A stretch of DNA of 64,000 nt from Leptospira dzoumogneensis (GTDB lineage: Bacteria > Spirochaetota > Leptospiria > Leptospirales > Leptospiraceae): positions 1 through 64,000 of the forward strand of contig NZ_RQHS01000012.1 in NCBI RefSeq assembly GCF_004770895.1, written 5' to 3'. The notes beneath the pieces are model-generated. The model saw only the letters and a list, made by a program, of their open reading frames with translations, was not told the origin of the DNA and ran no database searches. Both the position numbers and the translations under genes were made by a program. Positions 1 to 8,502 of the stretch are shown here, piece by piece. Position 1 is the first letter of the stretch. Each line of letters starts with the position of its first letter.

Positions 1-1
1 T

Positions 2-55
2 TTTTCTTCAAATGATTTGCGAGTTATTAAAGAATTAATAAATAGCAGCCCATAG
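2..55 (+). CDS. Possible C-terminal end of the preceding cassette gene (partial)
   Basis: Frame 2 stays open from the window edge for 17 codons and stops with TAG at 53-55, 14 bp before the first attC. That is the usual place for a cassette gene to end. The fragment is too short to identify and could be chance. Confidence 0.3.
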   Translation, partial: FSSNDLRVIKELINSSP

Positions 56-69
56 AAAAGCGTTACTAC

Positions 70-223
70 GCCTAACTATCGGTGCTTCCGCTACGCTTCG
101 AGATCGCTTACGCGACTCTCGCTCGGGCTATGCCACATTTTGCTTTGTCACTCGTCTTGCTAAGCAAGCCTCGCGCCAAGTCCTTCGGACGCGCAAAACG
201 TCGGAACACCTTGGACGTTAGAC
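70..223 (+). repeat. attC site 1
   Basis: R'' GCCTAAC at 70-76 and R' GTTAGAC at 217-223. The inner boxes are type A: GGTGCTTCCG near the left end and CGGAACACC near the right end, pairable except for one extra base in the left box. The G|TT crossover is at 217/218. Confidence 0.9.
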
Positions 224-241
224 GAAAGTCAGGAAAATTTT

Positions 242-1408
242 ATGGATTACGAAAAAATAAAAGACTATTTTAATTCGAATGAATGGGAATTCGCAACCTT
301 TCTCGATAATAGTAAACTTGTATTTCGCAAATTTGAGGATTTGGAATCTTTCATAAGGAAGGAGCGTACGGCTTGGTCATATTTTGAGTCAGGAAGGCTT
401 AGTGAAATATGGAACTTTTATAGCAGTCTCGAAAACGGAATTAACGCGATAAGCCAATATATTATTCAAAATAGATTCGATATGGTTCAGAGCCAATTAT
501 CAAATATACGTAATCAACTTTTATCTCCTTCTTATCAAAAGATTGTTTCAACTTCGAAACTTGGGTCATTTTTGTTTACGTTTGATAAAACTGACCACTA
601 TGGCATGAGCGGTGCTATAGATTGCTTAACTGGTATCTTTAATGGGTCTTCAAAAGAATATTTTTTCGGTTACCTTAAAACTTTATTTTTTCTTAATCCA
701 AAGATTCTTAATGAAAAGTTTGACGAGGTGTTAAAAAAATATGACGCGAATTACATTCATTTTCAAGAATTAATTACTAAATATAGATTGGAAAGCACAA
801 AGGAACTTTCAGAATTCAAAAAAGATATTCAATCGAATAAAGATAACTATGCTGCTGAATTTACTAAATTTAAATCTGATGTAAATCAGGCAAAAGAAGT
901 CGAAGTCGGCAAATTCGTTGATTTGCGAAAACTTTATGAAGAAAAAATCCGAATAGAGGGTCCTGCAGCATATTGGCAGGAACTTGAAACGCATTATGAA
1001 AAAAAGGGAAAACTCTGGAGATGTTGGGCAGTTTGGGTCTCTACTTTATCTGTCGGTTTTCTTACCTTTATATTTTTCTTCTATCCGGAAAAGTATCTAA
1101 ATGCGCAAAATGGGTTTAGCTTGGATGGTTTAAAAGGGACCTTGCTGCTCGGAGTTATTATTTCGATTTTGATATACTTGGTCCGATTCTTTATTAAGCT
1201 TTCCTTAAGTAGTTATCATCTCTCTTTAGATGCAAAGGAAAGATATCAACTTAGTCATTTCTATCTATCTCTTATCAAAGAAGGGACCTTACAGAAGGAG
1301 GAAAGAAACTTGATTATTCAATCTTTGTTTGGAAGAGCCGATACTGGTCTACTGCAAGGTGAAAGTGCTCCTACTTTGCCAATAGATATCGGAATTTTTA
1401 AAAAATAG
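242..1408 (+). CDS. Membrane protein resembling the DUF6161 family (cassette 1)
   Basis: A 388-residue protein, the only gene of cassette 1. The N-terminal ~270 residues are soluble and charged with a probable coiled coil (about 165-235). Two transmembrane segments follow (about 273-292 and 308-328). The C-terminal region contains SSYHLSLDAKERYQL and FGRADTGLL blocks that I recall from DUF6161 proteins; this family match is from memory. ATG lies 19 bp after the attC R' box, so there is no room for a private promoter and expression would depend on read-through from the left. Function unknown. Confidence 0.8.
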   Translation: MDYEKIKDYFNSNEWEFATFLDNSKLVFRKFEDLESFIRKERTAWSYFESGRLSEIWNFYSSLENGINAISQYIIQNRFDMVQSQLSNIRNQLLSPSYQKIVSTSKLGSFLFTFDKTDHYGMSGAIDCLTGIFNGSSKEYFFGYLKTLFFLNPKILNEKFDEVLKKYDANYIHFQELITKYRLESTKELSEFKKDIQSNKDNYAAEFTKFKSDVNQAKEVEVGKFVDLRKLYEEKIRIEGPAAYWQELETHYEKKGKLWRCWAVWVSTLSVGFLTFIFFFYPEKYLNAQNGFSLDGLKGTLLLGVIISILIYLVRFFIKLSLSSYHLSLDAKERYQLSHFYLSLIKEGTLQKEERNLIIQSLFGRADTGLLQGESAPTLPIDIGIFKK

Positions 1409-1425
1409 TATACGTCCTGACCTTC

Positions 1426-1568
1426 GTCTAACTTTCGGTGCTTCCGCTACGCTCGGAGATCGCTATCGCGACTCACTCGCTCGGGCTACGCCACATTTGC
1501 TTCTGTCACTTCGTTTGCATGAGCAAACTCGTGCCATTGCAAACGTCGGAACACCTTGGTCGTTAGGC
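1426..1568 (+). repeat. attC site 2
   Basis: R'' GTCTAAC (1426-1432) is the complement of the GTTAGAC box that opens cassette 1. R' GTTAGGC is at 1562-1568. Inner boxes are type A (GGTGCTTCCG / CGGAACACC). Confidence 0.92.
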
Positions 1569-1579
1569 GCAATCAAATT

Positions 1580-2533
1580 ATGGAATTAGATCTTCATAAA
1601 CAATTGTACAGAATTATTGCTCATGAAGATAGTTTTTCATTGGGTACAAAATACTTTGAATTTATAAATAATAAGGGTTATATATCGAAGGGGAAATATT
1701 ATCATTATACGACTTTAGATACATTTAAGTTGATTCTAAAATCTGAATCTCTCTTGTTTAGTAATATCAGCACGATGAATGATCCGTATGAATTCTCTTA
1801 CGGATTACATTTGGCTAAAAATGTGCTAAAAGATGTGTATAAAGATACTTCAATAGGAACCGCGAATCGAGCTATATATAAAGGCTTGTTGGATCTGATT
1901 GATATGGAACTTGTTAAGGTTAAGAAATCCTTCTACACTGTATCGTTTTCAAATATGCCTGACTCTCTGCCACAGTGGATTGCTTATGGTGATGGTGGCG
2001 GAGGAGTCAGTATTGGAATCACGCCGAATACACGATCATTCATAAACTTGGATAAGCTGATATTCAATAAAGTAATATATAATCGTGAAATTCAGTCAGA
2101 ATTAATCGATTATTCTCTAAATTTCTTTGAGAAGTACATTAGGGGATTTAGCTTAACTTCCTTTTTCGCAGAATTACAAGCAGATATTTATGTTAGTAGA
2201 AAGAAATTATATACAAAGTATAATTTTGAATCTTTTTCAAAGGAATTACTTAGTAAATTATCGATATTGCTAAATTATATGAAGATAGATCATTACTCAC
2301 ACGAAAATGAGTTCCGATGGTTATTGAAAACTGAAGCTATTCCTAAAAGTTATGGTCTCAAAAGTGGTTTTCTTAGTAAAGATATAACTGGGAAGAGACT
2401 TCCAATAAAAGAAATAGTGTTAGGGCCAAAAATTGCTAATTCGACACTCTATTGGAAAGAAATTGAGAGGCTCCTAAAGAAGAGTGGATATAGCGATGTA
2501 AAGATTAAGTTTTCGAAAATCCCTTTTCGATAA
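1580..2533 (+). CDS. DUF2971 family protein (cassette 2)
   Basis: 317 residues. The pattern YYHYTTLDTFKLILKS...LLFSNISTMNDPYEF followed by FSNMPDSLPQWIAYGDGGGGVSIG and a late NEFRWLLKTE matches the DUF2971 layout (NDPfE motif, then W-x-Y-G). Members of this family are common in accessory islands and some abortive-infection loci; the activity is not known to me. I chose the ATG at 1580. The reading frame is open upstream to 1556, but that extension is only attC sequence. The start is 12 bp after R'. Confidence 0.85.
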   Translation: MELDLHKQLYRIIAHEDSFSLGTKYFEFINNKGYISKGKYYHYTTLDTFKLILKSESLLFSNISTMNDPYEFSYGLHLAKNVLKDVYKDTSIGTANRAIYKGLLDLIDMELVKVKKSFYTVSFSNMPDSLPQWIAYGDGGGGVSIGITPNTRSFINLDKLIFNKVIYNREIQSELIDYSLNFFEKYIRGFSLTSFFAELQADIYVSRKKLYTKYNFESFSKELLSKLSILLNYMKIDHYSHENEFRWLLKTEAIPKSYGLKSGFLSKDITGKRLPIKEIVLGPKIANSTLYWKEIERLLKKSGYSDVKIKFSKIPFR

Positions 2534-2545
2534 TAATTTGACTGC

Positions 2546-2687
2546 GCCTAACTATCGGTGCTTCCGCTCCGCTCGGAGATCGCTAACGCGACTCACTCGC
2601 TCGGGCTTCGCCACATTTGCTTCTGTCACTTCGCTTGCAAAGCAAACTCGTGCCGTTGCGAACGTCGGAGCACCTTGGTCGTTATGC
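2546..2687 (+). repeat. attC site 3
   Basis: R'' GCCTAAC (2546-2552) pairs with the GTTAGGC start of cassette 2. R' GTTATGC is at 2681-2687. Left box GGTGCTTCCG, right box CGGAGCACC (type A variant). Confidence 0.92.
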
Positions 2688-3034
2688 GCAATCGCCTAAA
2701 ATTATTTTATTTATAAAGAACAAAATTTGCAGAACTTCTTAGGGATTTTTGGTTTCACGAGTTTGTTTTGAAATTCGATGCATTTGCTTAATCAGAAGAA
2801 TTAATCAGTAAATGGACTTTTTTTACTTACTAAATTTTCCTTATGTTCAAGACTCTCTTGACCTTGCAGATTTTTTCATTTGAAGCTTTAGGTGCGGATG
2901 ATAGCTTATTGTTTTGAGCTAGTGCGGCGTGCTATGATAGTGGTTAGGCAAGTATCTGTGTGTGAAATTTGCTGTTTAATCCGGGATCCATTTTGGGATA
3001 CTTTTTGACCTTCTGTATTACAATAGGCGACTCC
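2688..3034 (+). other. Non-coding cassette, copy 1 of a 347-bp unit
   Basis: No gene with a plausible start and length is visible on either strand; open frames here rely on attC sequence. The same unit recurs at 17280-17626 and 23459-23805 with the same length and only scattered substitutions. All three copies are bounded by GTTATGC and GCATAAC. A perfect hairpin TCAAGA-CTC-TCTTGA (2847-2861) is kept in all copies. It may encode an RNA or carry a promoter; neither is shown. Confidence 0.75.
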
Positions 3035-3176
3035 GCATAACTTACGGTGCTTCCGCTCCGTTCGTGGATCGCTAACGCGACCACTCACTCGGGCTACGCC
3101 ACATTTGCTTCTGTCACTCGTCTTGCAAAGCAAGCCTCGCGCCATCGCAAACGTCGGAACACCTTGGTCGTTAGGC
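3035..3176 (+). repeat. attC site 4
   Basis: R'' GCATAAC (3035-3041) matches the GTTATGC start of cassette 3. R' GTTAGGC is at 3170-3176. Type A inner boxes. Confidence 0.92.
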
Positions 3177-3209
3177 GAACAGCTCTGCACGACATTCTTT
3201 TTAAGTTTT

Positions 3210-3227
3210 GCGGGCTTCCGTGCCCGC
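3210..3227. repeat. Short hairpin with TTCCGT hexaloop
   Basis: GCGGGC-TTCCGT-GCCCGC, upstream of the brnT promoter. One of eight hairpins in this window with different stems and an NTCCNT loop. Confidence 0.6.
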
Positions 3228-3284
3228 CTTATCTACGAGTTCTTAATTTTTAAATACACATAAAAATATGCATAATTATATGTA

Positions 3285-3313
3285 TTGACAAAGATTTAGC
3301 CAGTGCCTATTCT
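3285..3313 (+). promoter_or_regulatory. Promoter of the cassette 4 toxin-antitoxin operon
   Basis: TTGACA (3285-3290), 17-bp spacer, TATTCT (3308-3313). The ATG at 3322 comes 8 nt later, so the transcript should start at or next to the initiation codon (leaderless). Confidence 0.7.
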
Positions 3314-3321
3314 CTATATAG

Positions 3322-3603
3322 ATGGAGTTTGAATGGGACCCTGCAAAGAACGAAGAAAATCTGCGGAAACATGGACTTGATTTCTTTGAGGCACAACGGG
3401 CATTCTTGGACCCAAACAGGGTTATTACTTTAGATGTTACTCATTCTTCTGAATCTGAAAAGAGATATTATTGCTTTGGTCTCATTGATTCGCATGTTTC
3501 GACAGTAAGATTTACTGTTAGAAATAACAAGATCAGAATTTTTGGGGCAGGTTATTGGAGACAAGGTAAGAAAGTTTATGAAAAAGAAAATAAAATACAC
3601 TGA
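3322..3603 (+). CDS. brnT: BrnT-type toxin (cassette 4)
   Basis: 93 residues. The N-terminus FEWDPAKNEENLRKHGLDF is the BrnT signature (FeWDp.K...N..KHG.sF). BrnT is a RelE-fold ribonuclease neutralised by BrnA. The C-terminus departs from the usual ISARKATk(K/R)E form and reads IFGAGYWRQGKKVYEK, so this is a divergent member. The downstream antitoxin overlaps its 3' end by 26 bp. A consensus promoter lies directly upstream with no visible ribosome-binding site. Confidence 0.85.
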   Translation: MEFEWDPAKNEENLRKHGLDFFEAQRAFLDPNRVITLDVTHSSESEKRYYCFGLIDSHVSTVRFTVRNNKIRIFGAGYWRQGKKVYEKENKIH

Positions 3604-3832
3604 TGCGCCAGTATCTATATCATCTTCTATCAAATCTTCCATAGTAGTTGATGATTTTCTACCTCCTCCGAGTAAGCTTGTTTTGAAAGAGGACAATTCC
3701 AGAATAACTATAGTCTTAAGTAAAAAGAGCATTTCGTTCTTTAAAAAGGAATCTAAAAGATCTGGTGTGCCTTATCAGACGATGATAAAAAAGGTTCTGG
3801 ATTTATATACGGAGCATTATGCTCATAAATAA
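3578..3832 (+). CDS. brnA: BrnA-type antitoxin (cassette 4)
   Basis: 84 residues from the ATG at 3578, inside the 3' end of brnT; an upstream in-frame start at 3542 would overlap more. The C-terminal part (KKESKRSGVPYQTMIKKVLDLYTEH) has the typical BrnA/CopG ribbon-helix-helix ending, with the GvPYQTmi motif also seen in the cassette 18 partner. Expected to bind BrnT and repress the operon. Confidence 0.8.
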   Translation: MKKKIKYTDAPVSISSSIKSSIVVDDFLPPPSKLVLKEDNSRITIVLSKKSISFFKKESKRSGVPYQTMIKKVLDLYTEHYAHK

Positions 3833-3840
3833 TTACTAAC

Positions 3841-3852
3841 GCCATCCGTGGC
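3841..3852. repeat. Short hairpin with ATCCGT hexaloop
   Basis: GCC-ATCCGT-GGC directly after the brnA stop and flanked by TAA/TTA. Part of the NTCCNT-loop hairpin set; could act as a weak terminator. Confidence 0.45.
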
Positions 3853-3883
3853 TTAATTTTGTTGTATTAGCTGCAGAGCCGTC

Positions 3884-4024
3884 GCCTAACTTACGGTGCT
3901 TCCGCTCCGTTCGTGGATCGCTAACGCGACCACTCACTCGGGCTACGCCACATTTGCTTCTGTCACTTCGTTTGCAGGGCAAACTCGCGCCATCGCAAAC
4001 GTCGGAACACCTTGGTCGTTAGGC
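3884..4024 (+). repeat. attC site 5
   Basis: R'' GCCTAAC (3884-3890) matches the GTTAGGC start of cassette 4. R' GTTAGGC is at 4018-4024. Type A. Confidence 0.92.
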
Positions 4025-4049
4025 GAAACGATTTGAATCTTTTTTAATT

Positions 4050-4556
4050 ATGAAATTAATTTTCTCAAAATATTCAGCTTGCGTATTGGATGCTATTTGT
4101 TTGTTTTTGATAGCGATATGCATACGAATATTTTCTGATAAGCTATTTGAAGAGATTAATAATGATTTATTTAATTTTCTATTATTCCTGCTCTTTCCGC
4201 TTGTGATTTTCATATTGTTAACGATTCGATTAAACTTCGAAATATTGCCAATCGGCAAATACGCATTTTATTCATTCTTAACTTATTCACTTATTAATTT
4301 CATCTTCTTTCTTATTTCTCTTTCATCAGTGATTTATCGATTATTTAATAGAGAAGCTTATGCGAGAATAATAATTGTCTTTTTAATCATTTTATTATTG
4401 CTGCTTCTTAACCTAAAGATGATAAGCTCAATTATAGGACTTTATCAGAGGAAGTTAATTTTCTCAGAAGTAAGAATGAATATAAATAAGTATTTTGGAT
4501 CATTATTGCTGATTAGTTTGGTTTTGGTATTTCTTTCTTTAATTTCTAAAGGCTAA
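4050..4556 (+). CDS. Small multi-pass membrane protein (cassette 5)
   Basis: 168 residues, strongly hydrophobic, with about five predicted membrane segments (roughly 7-25, 35-55, 70-95, 105-128, 148-165). No family recognised. ATG lies 25 bp after the attC, so there is no private promoter. A 79-codon open frame on the opposite strand runs into the attC and is regarded as a shadow. Confidence 0.7.
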   Translation: MKLIFSKYSACVLDAICLFLIAICIRIFSDKLFEEINNDLFNFLLFLLFPLVIFILLTIRLNFEILPIGKYAFYSFLTYSLINFIFFLISLSSVIYRLFNREAYARIIIVFLIILLLLLLNLKMISSIIGLYQRKLIFSEVRMNINKYFGSLLLISLVLVFLSLISKG

Positions 4557-4625
4557 ATTTAAAGAAGCTTCCATCAACGTAATGGTATTAGTGATTTAGG
4601 GAAGAATCTAAGAGCAAATCGCATC

Positions 4626-4769
4626 GCCTAACTAACGGTGCTTCCGCTCCGCTCATGGATCGCTAACGCGACCACTCGCTCGGGCTTCGCCACATTTTGC
4701 ATTGTCACTCCGCTTGCAGTGGCAAGCTCGTGCCAAACGCAAAACGTCGGAACACCTTGGTCGTTATGC
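4626..4769 (+). repeat. attC site 6
   Basis: R'' GCCTAAC (4626-4632) matches the GTTAGGC start of cassette 5. R' GTTATGC is at 4763-4769. Type A. Confidence 0.92.
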
Positions 4770-4808
4770 GCCATTATCAATAAAAAATTAGAAGGAAAAT
4801 CATAGAAA

Positions 4809-5516
4809 ATGTACTACAAAATATTTTCAGAAATACGTTTCCCTGCCGCGACAGATTTTTTTGACGTTAAAGGGAAGATGCTAAAAACTTATTGGCCAGA
4901 AAGTTTTTCACATTTCCAAATGGATGACAATTCGACTATTCTTAGATTTCATAATGCACAAGATATGACTTTTACGGGTCTGTTCCTTAGTAATGATATA
5001 TTAGCTATTAGTTTTAAAAATTTTGTTTTCAGCGTTGAGGCCCCTCCTACTGAGAATTATTTTTTGGATAAATATAAAAAACATATCAAAGGATTTACCA
5101 AAATTATCGATCTGGGGAAAATAATTCGTTTGGGACTACGTGGTGTATTTTGTATAAATGAAATAGATTTTAAGACGGTTGTTTCGAGGGTAAATAAGGG
5201 TAAGATATTTCAGCCAAATCTTATCAACTCACTTGGCGAGGGATTTCAAATAGAAGATTTCGCTATAACATTTCAGCAAAAAGATAGCAGAATTCAAGCA
5301 GGACCTATGAAAAAGTCTCAACAGCATCCGAGCTTACTCAATAATTTTGCGTTTATTGATAAGGTCCCTGAAGAATTTCTTTATCTAGATATAGATGTTT
5401 CTGTTCGAAATATTGAATTTCAAAAATTAAATTCCCATTTACAAGCTCTATCGAATGATCTTTGGTCAAAGATGGAGGGTTTTAAAAATGAACTGTTAGA
5501 GGCTTCTAAGGATTAA
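4809..5516 (+). CDS. Hypothetical soluble protein (cassette 6, first gene)
   Basis: 235 residues, no signal peptide or membrane segment. Mixed alpha/beta composition; the central IIRLGLRGVF block is faintly reminiscent of the TIGR04255 family, but I would not assign it. The stop is followed 3 bp later by the next ATG, so the two genes form an operon within a single cassette and probably act together. Confidence 0.75.
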   Translation: MYYKIFSEIRFPAATDFFDVKGKMLKTYWPESFSHFQMDDNSTILRFHNAQDMTFTGLFLSNDILAISFKNFVFSVEAPPTENYFLDKYKKHIKGFTKIIDLGKIIRLGLRGVFCINEIDFKTVVSRVNKGKIFQPNLINSLGEGFQIEDFAITFQQKDSRIQAGPMKKSQQHPSLLNNFAFIDKVPEEFLYLDIDVSVRNIEFQKLNSHLQALSNDLWSKMEGFKNELLEASKD

Positions 5517-5519
5517 AAA

Positions 5520-5957
5520 ATGTCAAAACGTAAACCGATAGACCGCGGTTACAAGCCGTATACTCAATCTGCTTATGAAGATATAATTGATGCGAAAAAG
5601 AAAAAACAACAAGATCCTGAAGACGACTTTACGAATAAACCAGGGCATATTCCACGCGATGACGAATACGAACAAGAAGGTTTGTCAACTCCGCTAAAAA
5701 AGGATATTTTAGAACGGTTAGCTAGTAGGCAGTCTGTCGTTCTGGCAATTTGGGTGGGTGTAATCTCTGCGTTAGTTTTCTTTATTACAATAAGTTTTTC
5801 AATTAACACTTTTCTTGCTGAAGTCAAGAGCTCTATTAATAGCGTCGATTCAAATACTAAGAAGTTAGATTTAGCGATTGAGAAGGTAAATAATAGGTTA
5901 GATATGTTAATTGATAAAATATTTTATTCATCAGCCGAAATCAAGAAAAAACAATAA
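5520..5957 (+). CDS. Membrane-anchored coiled-coil protein (cassette 6, second gene)
   Basis: 145 residues. A basic, charged N-terminus (1-70) precedes one transmembrane segment (about 72-95, LAIWVGVISALVFFITISF). The last ~45 residues form a probable coiled coil (SSINSVDSNTKKLDLAIEKV...). It follows the previous gene by 3 bp. Likely an inner-membrane partner of the soluble protein; function unknown. Confidence 0.75.
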   Translation: MSKRKPIDRGYKPYTQSAYEDIIDAKKKKQQDPEDDFTNKPGHIPRDDEYEQEGLSTPLKKDILERLASRQSVVLAIWVGVISALVFFITISFSINTFLAEVKSSINSVDSNTKKLDLAIEKVNNRLDMLIDKIFYSSAEIKKKQ

Positions 5958-5961
5958 CGGC

Positions 5962-6103
5962 GCATAACTTACGGTGCTTCCGCTCCGTTCGTGGATCGCT
6001 AACGCGACCACTCACTCGGGCTTCGCCACATTTGCTTCAGTCACTTCGTTTGCATAAGCAAACTCGTGCCATTGCAAACGTCGGAACACCTTGGTCGTTA
6101 TCC
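5962..6103 (+). repeat. attC site 7
   Basis: R'' GCATAAC (5962-5968) matches the GTTATGC start of cassette 6. R' GTTATCC is at 6097-6103. Type A. Confidence 0.92.
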
Positions 6104-6370
6104 GACATTCCAGCCAAAATTAGTTTTTTGTTTGTTTTTTAATTTTGAAGTTTTTGTTCGTTAAACTCGAGCATCTGGTAATTTGCAAATAAATTAGCTG
6201 CTTTTTCTTAATAGCCGCCATATTTTGAAGTGCATCTTTCGATTCCGGCTTTTCACTCCGTGTGGTCTGTGGTGTTTGATGATAGCGTAGAGAGGCGGAC
6301 AGAGTTCGTCTTAGTAAATCCTTCAGCTCCGTAGGGTCTGAATTTTTTTAGTAATAGTGGCTGAAACGTC
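6104..6370. other. Non-coding cassette 7, relative of the unit at 27577-27830
   Basis: No convincing gene. About 110 bp (roughly 6230-6345) closely match the cassette at 27577-27830. On the minus strand both copies keep a short frame ending FTKTNSVRL.TLSSNTT with several silent differences, but its start would lie in attC sequence. It may be a gene remnant or an RNA. Confidence 0.6.
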
Positions 6371-6511
6371 GGATAACTTCCGGTGCCTCCGCTCCGCTCG
6401 GAGATCGCTTCGCGACTCGCTCGCTTGGCCTTCGGCACATTCGCTTCCGTCACTTCGTTTGCAAAGCAAACTCGTGCCGTTGCGAACGTCGGAGCACCTT
6501 GGTCGTTATCT
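6371..6511 (+). repeat. attC site 8
   Basis: R'' GGATAAC (6371-6377) pairs with the unusual GTTATCC start of cassette 7. R' GTTATCT is at 6505-6511. Left box GGTGCCTCCG and right box CGGAGCACC pair with one extra C in the left box. Confidence 0.92.
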
Positions 6512-6538
6512 GCCATGCCGCGCCCCTTTCATTTGAGC

Positions 6539-6558
6539 GCCTGCCGTCCGTGGCAGGC
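6539..6558. repeat. Short hairpin with GTCCGT hexaloop
   Basis: GCCTGCC-GTCCGT-GGCAGGC in the leader of cassette 8, between the attC and the ATPase gene. Member of the NTCCNT-loop hairpin set. Confidence 0.6.
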
Positions 6559-6609
6559 TACTACTTCATCAAATCGTTTATATTTAAAACTAATTCAAAG
6601 AGAAGACAA

Positions 6610-8502
6610 ATGACAATTATAAAATCTATAGAAATAACCGGTTCTCCATTTTTCATTGATTCAAAAATGGAGTTATCTCCAAATTTGAATTGTATAATGG
6701 GAGGTAGAGGAACTGGTAAAACTACAATATTAAGTTTTATTAAATCAACAATATATGAGAATTCAGAAAGCGAAAATAATATTTCTAAGATACTAAAAAG
6801 CAATCTTGGTACTGGAAAGATCGTAATTGAGATACAAAGTTCTGATAATATCACGTATAGAATAGAAAAATCCTTTAACGATACCCCTCAGCCATACTCA
6901 ATGCCGGATTTGGAATACGTTGAAATCGAAAAAATACTACAATCAATAGAATGCGATATATATGAGGCAGGAAAAATCGAAGAAATCGGAAGAAGCAGTC
7001 TTGATCGATTGAATCTTATAGATAAAAAAATAAAAATTCAAATTTTAGATTGTGAATCAAGAATTGAAAAGATTCAAATAGATTTAGATTCCAATGCACA
7101 AGATATAAAAACCGAAAATCGACGTATCGCCCAATTCGACACATTGCTTGAACAATATGTCGGTATAGATAAAGAATTTGAGGCACATAAAGAAAAGCAA
7201 GTCGGTGGGTTTACGGAAGATGAGCGTAAGGAATTTGAAGCAGCAGACGCAAAAGAAAAAGTTAGGAAATTAGAAAAAAGGTTCTTAAGTAAAACTATAG
7301 ATTCCTTAGTTGATATACGAAATTTCAATAGTAGAAGAAAAGAGGAATTTGTTGAGCACCAAGCTGAACTATCTGAAGACGCTAATTTATACTATAATAA
7401 AAATATAATAAATAAAGCAATCCAGACGGCGAATGAGGCGAAAGAAGAAGTAATAAAAAGTTATGAATCTCTTGATAGAAATTTACTAAAGTTTCAAGAA
7501 AAAATTTCTTTGATGTCGGGCGAATTGGGGAAACTTCACGAATCGCAGCAGGCAGAATTTATAAAACTTAAGCTAAAATACGAGAGCAGTAAGGAGTATA
7601 TCAACAAATATCAGGAATTATCGAAGAAATTAAACGAACGAGATACTGTAGCAAAAGACAAGAAAGAACATCAGAAAAAAATAAAGAAGATAAAAAAAGA
7701 AAGAGCAGAATTATTAAAAAAGTTCGGCGAATTAAAAACTGAAATATATCATGCTCGGCTTGAAATCGTTAACGAATTAAATAAAGAATTTGGCAAAGAT
7801 ATAGTAATCACGCTTACTTATGGAGGTATCACTGACGATTTTCAAGAACATTTAAAGAGTGCCTTACGTGGCTCTAGGATGAGATATAATGAACTAGTTC
7901 CTAGGATTGCAGAAAGCTTTGGTAATACGAAATTTGCTGAAATAATTCACAAAAAAGATGCCGAGAGTCTTAAGTCTATTCCCCAAATTGATCAAGCACG
8001 AGCAGAAGCTTTAATCGATACCTTATACGAAACTGATGAAATTTATGCAATAGAAAGTCTATATTGCCAGGATTACCCAGAATTCTTGCTAAAAGTAGCT
8101 GATGATTCAGATACTAAAGAAGATAACTACAGAAGCACGGACGAGCTCTCTATGGGGCAACGTTGTACAACTATTCTTCCAATAGTTTTTGCCGTATCGA
8201 ATAACCCACTGTTAATTGATCAACCGGAAGACAATTTGGACAATAAATATATTGCGCAGAGTATTCATAAGTTGATCAGAAGACAGAAATCCGATAGACA
8301 ACTAGTTTTTATTACTCATAATCCGAACATCCCGGTACTTTCAGATGCTGAAAAGAATATATTCTTAAAGTATGAGAATAGGACAGCTGAAATTGAAGCT
8401 TCCGGTAAAATTGATGAAGTAAAAGACCGCATTGTAAATCTTCTTGAAGGTGGTGAGGAAGCCTTTAGACGTAGATCGGAAATATATGGGTTGGATAAAT
8501 GA
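6610..8502 (+). CDS. SMC/Rad50-like AAA ATPase (cassette 8, gene 1)
   Basis: 630 residues. Walker A GGRGTGKTT lies near residues 31-39. A long charged coiled coil spans about 150-430. The ABC signature-like STDELSMGQRC, Walker B LLIDQPEDNLDN (about 534-545) and the switch histidine in FITHNPNIPV follow. This layout fits an SMC-like ATPase of the kind found in phage-defence modules. The start at 6610 follows a purine-rich stretch; the frame is open upstream but only through attC and leader sequence. Its TGA overlaps the next ATG (ATGA), so the two proteins are translationally coupled. Confidence 0.85.
   Translation: MTIIKSIEITGSPFFIDSKMELSPNLNCIMGGRGTGKTTILSFIKSTIYENSESENNISKILKSNLGTGKIVIEIQSSDNITYRIEKSFNDTPQPYSMPDLEYVEIEKILQSIECDIYEAGKIEEIGRSSLDRLNLIDKKIKIQILDCESRIEKIQIDLDSNAQDIKTENRRIAQFDTLLEQYVGIDKEFEAHKEKQVGGFTEDERKEFEAADAKEKVRKLEKRFLSKTIDSLVDIRNFNSRRKEEFVEHQAELSEDANLYYNKNIINKAIQTANEAKEEVIKSYESLDRNLLKFQEKISLMSGELGKLHESQQAEFIKLKLKYESSKEYINKYQELSKKLNERDTVAKDKKEHQKKIKKIKKERAELLKKFGELKTEIYHARLEIVNELNKEFGKDIVITLTYGGITDDFQEHLKSALRGSRMRYNELVPRIAESFGNTKFAEIIHKKDAESLKSIPQIDQARAEALIDTLYETDEIYAIESLYCQDYPEFLLKVADDSDTKEDNYRSTDELSMGQRCTTILPIVFAVSNNPLLIDQPEDNLDNKYIAQSIHKLIRRQKSDRQLVFITHNPNIPVLSDAEKNIFLKYENRTAEIEASGKIDEVKDRIVNLLEGGEEAFRRRSEIYGLDK

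Noticed and set aside
82..273. Many 60-100 codon frames with sequences such as MLPLRSEIA or VANVGTPWSL
   Set aside because: They are translations of the attC sites themselves and recur at nearly every site on both strands. They are shadows, not genes.
1556..1579. N-terminal extensions beginning MVVRRN and similar (also at 6499, 12833, 15559, 19614, 31283)
   Set aside because: These start within the L'/R' end of an attC and read through the cassette boundary. Internal ATGs fit the protein families and cassette layout better.
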